From the NCBI GenBank assembly GCA_934101865.1, contig CAKOSA010000008.1, forward strand, positions 1 to 47,403: 47,403 bases of DNA, read 5' to 3'. A program made the position numbers and the translations under genes. The notes beneath the pieces were generated by a model. The model was not told the DNA's origin, made no database searches, and saw only the letters and a list, made by a program, of their open reading frames with translations. Origin of the DNA: an uncultured Bacilli bacterium. Lineage in GTDB: Bacteria > Bacillota_I > Bacilli_A > RF39 > UBA660. The number at the start of each line of letters is the position of its first letter. Position 1 is the stretch's first letter. This document shows positions 42,812 through 47,403 of this stretch, one piece after another.

Positions 42812-43603
42812 ATGATAGAATTTTATATCAATTTAAATCCCATATTACAAGCCTTAATTGCCTGTATATTTACCTTTTCAATAACTGCTCTTGGAGCAGG
42901 TCTCGTAATATTCTTTAAAAACATAAATAAAAATATATTAGACGCAATGTTAGGCTCTGCGGCAGGAGTAATGATAGCCGCCTCCTTTTGGTCACTATTA
43001 TCCCCTGCCATATCACTAGCTGAAACCCTAAAAATGAATATAATATTAGTAATCGCAACCAGTTTTATATCAGGAGGCCTATTACTCTTTGTGGGAGATA
43101 AAATATTTAGCAATTTAAAAATCAAAAATAAAGATAATAATCTAAAAAAAATCATTATGCTGGTCTCATCAATAACACTACATAATATCCCCGAAGGACT
43201 CGCAATAGGAGTAGCTTTTGGAACTATTGCCTATGGACTAGATGGAGCCACATTAACATCAGCCTGTCTTCTTGCCTTCGGCATAGGAATACAAAATTTT
43301 CCTGAAGGAACAGCAGTAAGTGTTCCCCTAAGAAAATACGGATTGTCAAGAAAAAAATCCTTTATATTTGGTAGTCTAAGTGGAATAGTAGAACCAATAG
43401 CAGGTGTCATTGGAGCCATATTAGCACTAAAAATAAGAGTTTTACTTCCCTTCTTACTAGCCTTTGCAGCAGGTGCAATGATATATGTAGTCGTAGTCGA
43501 ATTAATACCAGAAAGCCAAAGCAATGAAAGAAAAGACTTAATGGCAATGTTTACCCTTATAGGATTTACCATAATGATGATGTTAGATGTTATGCTAGGT
43601 TAG
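42812..43603 (+). CDS. zupT: ZIP family divalent metal transporter (ZupT-like)
   Basis: Membrane importer of zinc, iron or related divalent metals. It has 263 residues and about eight helices. Metal-site motifs are HNIPEGLAIG (124-133, helix IV) and QNFPEGTAVS (161-170, helix V); in many ZupT proteins the second reads HNFPEG, here Gln replaces the His. GIVEPIAGVIGA and VVELIPESQ are also typical. The His-to-Gln change is common in the GufA-like branch, so the protein is probably functional. The small lipoprotein gene follows after 11 bases. Confidence 0.93.
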   Translation: MIEFYINLNPILQALIACIFTFSITALGAGLVIFFKNINKNILDAMLGSAAGVMIAASFWSLLSPAISLAETLKMNIILVIATSFISGGLLLFVGDKIFSNLKIKNKDNNLKKIIMLVSSITLHNIPEGLAIGVAFGTIAYGLDGATLTSACLLAFGIGIQNFPEGTAVSVPLRKYGLSRKKSFIFGSLSGIVEPIAGVIGAILALKIRVLLPFLLAFAAGAMIYVVVVELIPESQSNERKDLMAMFTLIGFTIMMMLDVMLG

Positions 43604-43614
43604 GAGAAATAACT

Positions 43615-43734
43615 GTGAAAAAAGAAAAAAAAATATTATTAGTAATTCTACTCATATTATTCCTTACAGGATGTAACAATAATAAAATAGATAAAGACGA
43701 GGTCAACAGAATAGAAAATATAATAAATAACTAA
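43615..43734 (+). CDS. 39-residue putative lipoprotein, GTG start
   Basis: GTG at 43615 preceded by AGGAGA. The peptide has a Lys-rich start (KKEKK), a hydrophobic core ILLVILLILFLTGC with an LTGC lipobox (Cys20), then NNNKIDKDEVNRIENIINN. After processing only about 20 residues would remain, attached to lipid. It directly follows the ZIP gene and ends in a terminator, so it is co-expressed with metal uptake. Function is unknown; it may be a remnant of a longer binding lipoprotein or a real micro-lipoprotein. Confidence 0.65.
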   Translation: MKKEKKILLVILLILFLTGCNNNKIDKDEVNRIENIINN

Positions 43735-43755
43735 AAGAGCCATAACTCTTTTTAA
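43733..43755 (+). terminator. Terminator after the small lipoprotein gene
   Basis: AAAAGAG (43733-43739), 6-base loop, CTCTTTT (43746-43752), then T. The stem overlaps the stop codon. Confidence 0.75.
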
Positions 43756-43762
43756 TTTTACC

Positions 43763-43791
43763 TTGTATCAATTAAATAATAATGATATAAT
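43763..43791 (+). promoter_or_regulatory. Promoter of the DUF1846 operon, extended -10
   Basis: TTGTAT (43763-43768), 17 bp, TGA-TATAAT (43783-43791). Both boxes and the spacer length are the same as in the promoter at 7486. Confidence 0.8.
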
Positions 43792-43845
43792 AAATTTGTA
43801 ACATAAAGACTATGCATCTAGTTTATAGTTTGAAAGGATGTAATA

Positions 43846-45342
43846 ATGAAAAAAGGATTTAATAATGAACAATATGTAAAACTACAAACCGAAGTAATAG
43901 AAGAAAGAATAAAAATGTTTAATGGTAAATTATACCTAGAATTTGGAGGTAAACTATTTGACGATTACCACGCTCAAAGAATTTTACCAGGGTTTGAACT
44001 AAACTCTAAAATAAGACTTCTCGAAAAACTAAAAGATTCCCTAGAAATAATATTCTGCATCAATGCTGGCGACATAGCTAGAAAAAAAATAAGAGCCGAC
44101 TACGGAATAACCTACGATATGGAACTAATTAGACTAGTCAAAATATTAACCAAAAAAGGCCTAAAAATTAATAGTGTAGCAATTAATCTATACGATAACC
44201 AACCAGGTGTAGATATATTTGAAGACCGTCTCCACTCCTTAGGCATAAAAACATACAAATTCACCCCAACCAAAGGATATCCAACAGATGTTGAAGTAAT
44301 AGTAAGTGAAGAAGGATACGGTAAAAATCCATATATAAAAACAACCAAACCACTAGTAGTAGTAACAGCCCCAGGACCAAACAGTGGAAAACTCGCCACT
44401 TGTTTATCACAACTATATCACGAATATAAACACGGTGTAAAAGCCGGCTATGCCAAGTTCGAGACCTTCCCAGTATGGGACTTACCACTAGATCATCCCG
44501 TAAATATAGCTTATGAAGCCGCAACTGCTGATCTAAATGATAAAAATATGGTTGACCATTTTCATTTAGAAGCTTATGGTAAAGTAGCCATAAATTACAA
44601 TCGAGATTTAGAAGTATTTCCTGTCCTTGAAGCCATACTAAAAAAAATAACTGGTGAAAAAATATATGCTTCCCCAACTGATATGGGTGTAAATTCAATC
44701 GGTCGCTGTATAGTAGATGATGACGCAGTAAGATTAGCAGCCAACAAAGAAATAATTAGAAGATACTACAAAGCCTTAACAGATTACAAACTTGGCCGCA
44801 TTAAAGGAGATGTCGTTCAAAGAATAAAACTCCTCTTAAATAATAACTATTTAGATGTCGACCTCTTGCCAGTAATAAAACCGGCCCTCGAAAAACAAGA
44901 AAAAACCAATAAAAGAAGTGCTGCCATAGAACTATCTGATGGCTCCATAATAACTGGTCGAGAAACAGATATCTTTACTCCCGTCAGTAGTACAATTCTA
45001 AATGCAATTAAAGTTTTAGCCGGGATAGAAGACAATTTTTATCTAATTACTCCTGAGCTTTTGAACAATATAGTGTCTCTTAAAAGACAAATAGAACCCG
45101 AAAAGTATCTCCTAACTCTTAACGAAGTCCTAATTGCTCTATCTGCTTCTACATCAACAAATCCCCTTGCCGAAAAAGCCCTTCAACAATTACCAAAATT
45201 AACATCCTTAGACCTCCATTCAAGTTATATACTAGAAAATGGTGATTTAAAAACCCTACGGGACCTAAAAATAAACTTTACGTCAGAACCAGAATTTTAC
45301 ACCGAAAGACTATTTAAAAAACATCAAAATCACAAAATATAA
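43846..45342 (+). CDS. DUF1846 family protein
   Basis: It has 498 residues, the usual length of DUF1846 proteins of Firmicutes. Family features include MKKGFNNEQYVKLQTEVIEERI at the start, YLEFGGKLFDDYHAQRILPGF, TAPGPNSGKLATCLSQLYHE, KFETFPVWDLPLDHPVNIAYE, ASPTDMGVNSIGRCIVDD, and SAAIELSDGSIITGRET. The GPNSGKLATCL stretch looks nucleotide-binding (a P-loop-like GPNSGK). Structures of the family exist but the function is not established to my knowledge. It is first in an operon of four genes, with 8 bases to the next. Confidence 0.9.
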   Translation: MKKGFNNEQYVKLQTEVIEERIKMFNGKLYLEFGGKLFDDYHAQRILPGFELNSKIRLLEKLKDSLEIIFCINAGDIARKKIRADYGITYDMELIRLVKILTKKGLKINSVAINLYDNQPGVDIFEDRLHSLGIKTYKFTPTKGYPTDVEVIVSEEGYGKNPYIKTTKPLVVVTAPGPNSGKLATCLSQLYHEYKHGVKAGYAKFETFPVWDLPLDHPVNIAYEAATADLNDKNMVDHFHLEAYGKVAINYNRDLEVFPVLEAILKKITGEKIYASPTDMGVNSIGRCIVDDDAVRLAANKEIIRRYYKALTDYKLGRIKGDVVQRIKLLLNNNYLDVDLLPVIKPALEKQEKTNKRSAAIELSDGSIITGRETDIFTPVSSTILNAIKVLAGIEDNFYLITPELLNNIVSLKRQIEPEKYLLTLNEVLIALSASTSTNPLAEKALQQLPKLTSLDLHSSYILENGDLKTLRDLKINFTSEPEFYTERLFKKHQNHKI

Positions 45343-45350
45343 GGATCATT

Positions 45351-45920
45351 ATGAAAAATACAATTAAATTAATATTACTACTATTAATAACCCTAACTAT
45401 ATTATTAACATATTTTTCAAAACTTACCAGAGCAAGCAACGGTACAGAAATTGAAAAACTGCACAAACTATATTACAAAAATTCAAAAAATGACGCCGAA
45501 ATATTAAATTTTATCGCCGAAATAGAACCCAGCCTTTTGTTAAGTGTAAACTATGAAAACGAAATCCCATTGAATGAAAATTATGAACTCATAACCAACT
45601 TCTTAATAACCTATCTGCAAACAAAAGACACATCTATTAAATATATTGATGTATCAGACATATATGAACTAAGTAAAATAATATTTGGAATAGATTATTA
45701 TTACATAACAAATAAAAACATAATTAATGGAAGCAAAATTGAAGTAAACCCCCTTTCTTCTGAAAAAGTAGAATTAATAACAGACACCCAAAAAATTACA
45801 TATAATAAAGATAGTATTCAAGTATTAAAAAAATATAAGTACTTAGATATAAAGTATAAATATATACTAAATATAAGAGACGATAATCAAATAGTACTTG
45901 AAAATGTAGTATTGGAGTAA
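45351..45920 (+). CDS. Membrane-anchored protein, unknown
   Basis: It has 189 residues. A transmembrane helix spans about 5-21 and the rest is extracytoplasmic, with helices (EIEKLHKLYYKNSKNDAEIL) then strands in the last 60 residues (SEKVELITDTQKITYNKDSIQ). Not recognised. The ribosome site AAGGATC is short. It lies 8 bases after the DUF1846 gene and 3 bases before the C39-like peptidase gene, so it is probably part of the same extracytoplasmic assembly. Confidence 0.8.
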   Translation: MKNTIKLILLLLITLTILLTYFSKLTRASNGTEIEKLHKLYYKNSKNDAEILNFIAEIEPSLLLSVNYENEIPLNENYELITNFLITYLQTKDTSIKYIDVSDIYELSKIIFGIDYYYITNKNIINGSKIEVNPLSSEKVELITDTQKITYNKDSIQVLKKYKYLDIKYKYILNIRDDNQIVLENVVLE

Positions 45921-45923
45921 AAT

Positions 45924-46868
45924 ATGAAAGCAAAAAAAATAATAATAAGCCTCGTTCTATTAACTATTATCGAATTATCAGCCCTATATCTAAGTAGATT
46001 AAATATAAATAATTTCACTCAAAAAAATAGTGAAGTTATTTATGGAGAATACACTTCCAAAAAGAAAGAACTACTAAATAATATCTCTCAAAGCATAAAT
46101 AATACAATAACAAATAGTTATGAGTTACAAGAAAATATAAATAAAACCCAAGCCAATATTACTACTTTAACCGAAAACTTCCAAAACTTAGAAGCTGAAA
46201 ATCAGTCTCTAACAACGCAAAAAGAAACATTACAAAAACAATATTTATTAAAATTAGAAGCCCAAAAGAAGGCCGAAACTAAACATATAATAAATGGCGT
46301 AATGACTCAAAATCAATACCCAAATTATCCTAACGGTTGTGAATCCGTTGCCCTTTATGTCTTATTAAAATATTACAATGTAGATGTAACAATTGAAGAC
46401 ATAGTAAATACTCTTGATAAAGGAGAAGAACCACATTTTGAAAATGGAATACAATATGGCGGCCATCCCGAATTAGAATTTGCTGGCGACCCCAGATTAT
46501 CAACAGGCTTTGGCGTATACGAAAAACCAATCCAAAAAGTTGCCAATAAGTACAAGCCCAATATCATAAATGCAACCGGAACCCCATTAAATACCATATT
46601 AGAAAAAGTTTCCCAAAATAAACCAGTGTTAGTATGGAACTCTATGGGAATGGGTCTCCCTTACGTATCAACAAGTTGGACATATAAACCAACCGGCGAA
46701 AAAATTAACTGGCTAGCCCCTCTTCACGCCGTAGTAATAATAGGATATACTGATAGTCAGGTAATTGTATCAGATTCCCTATATGGTAATATATATTATA
46801 GAAACAAAAATACTTTCGAAAAAATCTACAACGCTTATGGAAAGAGAGCCCTATACTATGAAGAATAA
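45924..46868 (+). CDS. Membrane-anchored C39-like cysteine peptidase with coiled coil
   Basis: It has 314 residues. An N-terminal helix at about 6-23 anchors it. A coiled coil spans about 45-118 (LQENINKTQANITTLTENFQ and on). The peptidase-like domain occupies 125-314: PNYPNGCESVALYVLLKYYN with Cys139, APLHAVVIIGYTD with His268, and VSDSL with Asp284. These fit the Peptidase_C39_2 family of bacteriocin-peptidase folds, many members of which are secreted proteins of unknown substrate. The Cys-His-Asp set is complete. Genes for two other anchored proteins flank it; the downstream gene overlaps by 11 bases and encodes a similar coiled coil. Confidence 0.88.
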   Translation: MKAKKIIISLVLLTIIELSALYLSRLNINNFTQKNSEVIYGEYTSKKKELLNNISQSINNTITNSYELQENINKTQANITTLTENFQNLEAENQSLTTQKETLQKQYLLKLEAQKKAETKHIINGVMTQNQYPNYPNGCESVALYVLLKYYNVDVTIEDIVNTLDKGEEPHFENGIQYGGHPELEFAGDPRLSTGFGVYEKPIQKVANKYKPNIINATGTPLNTILEKVSQNKPVLVWNSMGMGLPYVSTSWTYKPTGEKINWLAPLHAVVIIGYTDSQVIVSDSLYGNIYYRNKNTFEKIYNAYGKRALYYEE

Positions 46869-47148
46869 AATAATAACATCATCATTAATAACTACATTAA
46901 TAATATTTAATGCTTTCATTGCTATTAAATACTATCAAAACACTAAGGAGTATTCAAAAATAAAAAATACTTACTATAACTATCTCCTCGAAAAACAAGA
47001 ATATCAAAACATAAAAGATAATGAAGAAAAGGCAATAAATCTATATAATGAAGAAGTTCAACTTAAACAAGGTATAGCTGAATATACAAACAAAAATAAT
47101 ATCTTAAAAAATGAAATAAATACCATTCAAAATAAAATAAATCAATAA
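46858..47148 (+). CDS. Short membrane-anchored coiled-coil protein
   Basis: It has 96 residues from ATG 46858, overlapping the C39 gene by 11 bases. A longer reading frame from 46765 lacks a ribosome site and would overlap the peptidase for 104 bases, so I reject it. A transmembrane helix spans about 6-22 and the rest is a charged coiled coil (YLLEKQEYQNIKDNEEKAIN and on) without a globular domain. The layout equals the N-terminal third of the C39-like protein, so the two may pair through their coiled coils. Not recognised. Confidence 0.8.
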   Translation: MKNKIITSSLITTLIIFNAFIAIKYYQNTKEYSKIKNTYYNYLLEKQEYQNIKDNEEKAINLYNEEVQLKQGIAEYTNKNNILKNEINTIQNKINQ

Positions 47149-47164
47149 TAATATATATATTTGC

Positions 47165-47175
47165 CCCCGATAGGG
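47165..47175. repeat. Intergenic CCCTATCGGGG motif, reverse orientation
   Basis: CCCCGATAGGG at 47165-47175, complement of CCCTATCGGGG. It lies within the gap between the coiled-coil gene and secE and is followed on the other strand by an AT run. See finding on motif copies. Confidence 0.5.
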
Positions 47176-47198
47176 CCCCAAAAACCAAAAAAATTTTC

Positions 47199-47258
47199 AA
47201 AACACTTGACAATTACCATATAATGTAATAGAATTAATTTAAGCACGTCAGGTGTTTT
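47199..47258. repeat. Inverted repeat spanning the secE promoter
   Basis: AAAACACTTGAC (47199-47210) against GTCAGGTGTTTT (47247-47258): 11 of 12 positions pair. The left arm contains most of the -35 box and the right arm lies in the leader. It may be an operator or chance. Confidence 0.5.
47206..47234 (+). promoter_or_regulatory. Promoter of secE
   Basis: TTGACA (47206-47211), 17 bp, TAGAAT (47229-47234). This is the only consensus -35 in the window. Confidence 0.7.
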
Positions 47259-47287
47259 TATTTTAGAAATATATAGGAGGTATCTAA

Positions 47288-47403
47288 ATGGCAAAAGAAG
47301 TCAAAGATAAAAAAGAAACCAAAAATAAAAATAAGAAAGAAAACATCTTTAAAAGAATAGGAAAATATTTTAAAGGCGTCAAAAAAGAAATGGGAAGAAT
47401 AAA
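47288..47403 (+). CDS. secE: Preprotein translocase subunit SecE, 3' end outside window
   Basis: Only the first 38 residues are visible. A Lys-rich start is followed by FKRIGKYFKGVKKEMGRIK, which matches the conserved cytosolic helix of SecE (KGVKKEMKRVKWP). The membrane helix lies beyond the window. The ribosome site is AGGAGG, seven bases before ATG 47288. It is usually followed by nusG and rplK. It starts a new transcription unit; no rpmG is seen upstream. Confidence 0.85.
   Translation, partial: MAKEVKDKKETKNKNKKENIFKRIGKYFKGVKKEMGRI

Noticed and set aside
1..47403. UGA as tryptophan (Mycoplasma code)
   Set aside because: Many genes end in TGA in ATGA overlaps at expected family lengths, and Trp is encoded by TGG.
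1..47403. CRISPR arrays, tRNA or rRNA genes, insertion sequences, prophage
   Set aside because: No regularly spaced repeats, cloverleaf sequences, transposase or integrase genes were seen.

Overview
The window is 47.4 kb of AT-rich chromosomal DNA from an anaerobic, walled, low-GC Gram-positive bacterium. Recognisable genes resemble Bacillota/Bacilli: RNA polymerase delta subunit, a YwiB-ArgS pair, DUF951, DUF1292, DUF1934, DUF1846, YycJ, RlmH and a class A penicillin-binding protein. Pyruvate:ferredoxin oxidoreductase and a QueH-type epoxyqueuosine reductase fit an anaerobe. The very low GC and small intergenic gaps fit gut Bacilli lineages such as RF39, but that placement is inference. TGA is a stop codon (many ATGA overlaps), so this is not the Mycoplasma code.

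Layout. 1-2.9 kb: the 3' part of an Asn/Pro-rich protein gene, and a convergent class A PBP. 3-7.5 kb: ywiB (probable ATA or ATT start), argS, rpoE, then two small genes related to 2-hydroxyacyl-CoA dehydratase activases that lack the ATPase domain. 7.5-11.3 kb: two multi-pass membrane proteins with a LexA/S24-like repressor, a DUF1292 gene with a tail-anchored Pro-rich protein, and queH. 11.3-17.2 kb: thioredoxin-like protein and trmL, then DUF951, AbgT transporter, ychF and pepF. 17.2-23.5 kb: rpsF-ssb-rpsR behind a structured leader, then rplI-dnaB-M23 peptidase-yycJ-rlmH. 23.5-31.8 kb: a DnaA-box-like double palindrome, PFOR, an unknown membrane protein, and a gltX-cysS-yugP operon on the minus strand. 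32-37.1 kb: a U32 peptidase with gmk, parA-parB and a cold-shock gene. 37.2-43.7 kb: a short ORF, a YgjV-like membrane protein and a 1370-residue protein ending in a nucleotidyltransferase domain, followed by an SDR reductase, a ZIP transporter and a 39-residue lipoprotein. 43.8-47.4 kb: DUF1846, two membrane-anchored unknowns flanking a C39-like peptidase, and the start of secE.

How it fits together. Much of the content is replication, translation and chromosome partition. Several genes (rlmH, yycJ, dnaB, rplI, rpsF-ssb-rpsR, ychF, DUF951, parAB) are origin-proximal in Bacillus, so the window is probably near oriC, though dnaA is absent and the order is shuffled. Transcription units are compact. 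Promoters show a consistent pattern of a -35 box, a 17 bp spacer and usually a TGN extended -10. Units end in short hairpins with T runs, several of them bidirectional between convergent genes.

The best candidate for something undescribed is the 37.3-42.0 kb module. It contains a giant protein with three internal repeats, an unassigned central region and a C-terminal GS..DxD nucleotidyltransferase resembling archaeal CCA-adding/OAS/CD-NTase folds. Its gene overlaps a membrane-protein gene that itself overlaps a 35-codon ORF. A second unexpected signal is a GC-rich motif, CCCTA(C/T/TC)GGG, found ten times in coding and intergenic DNA.
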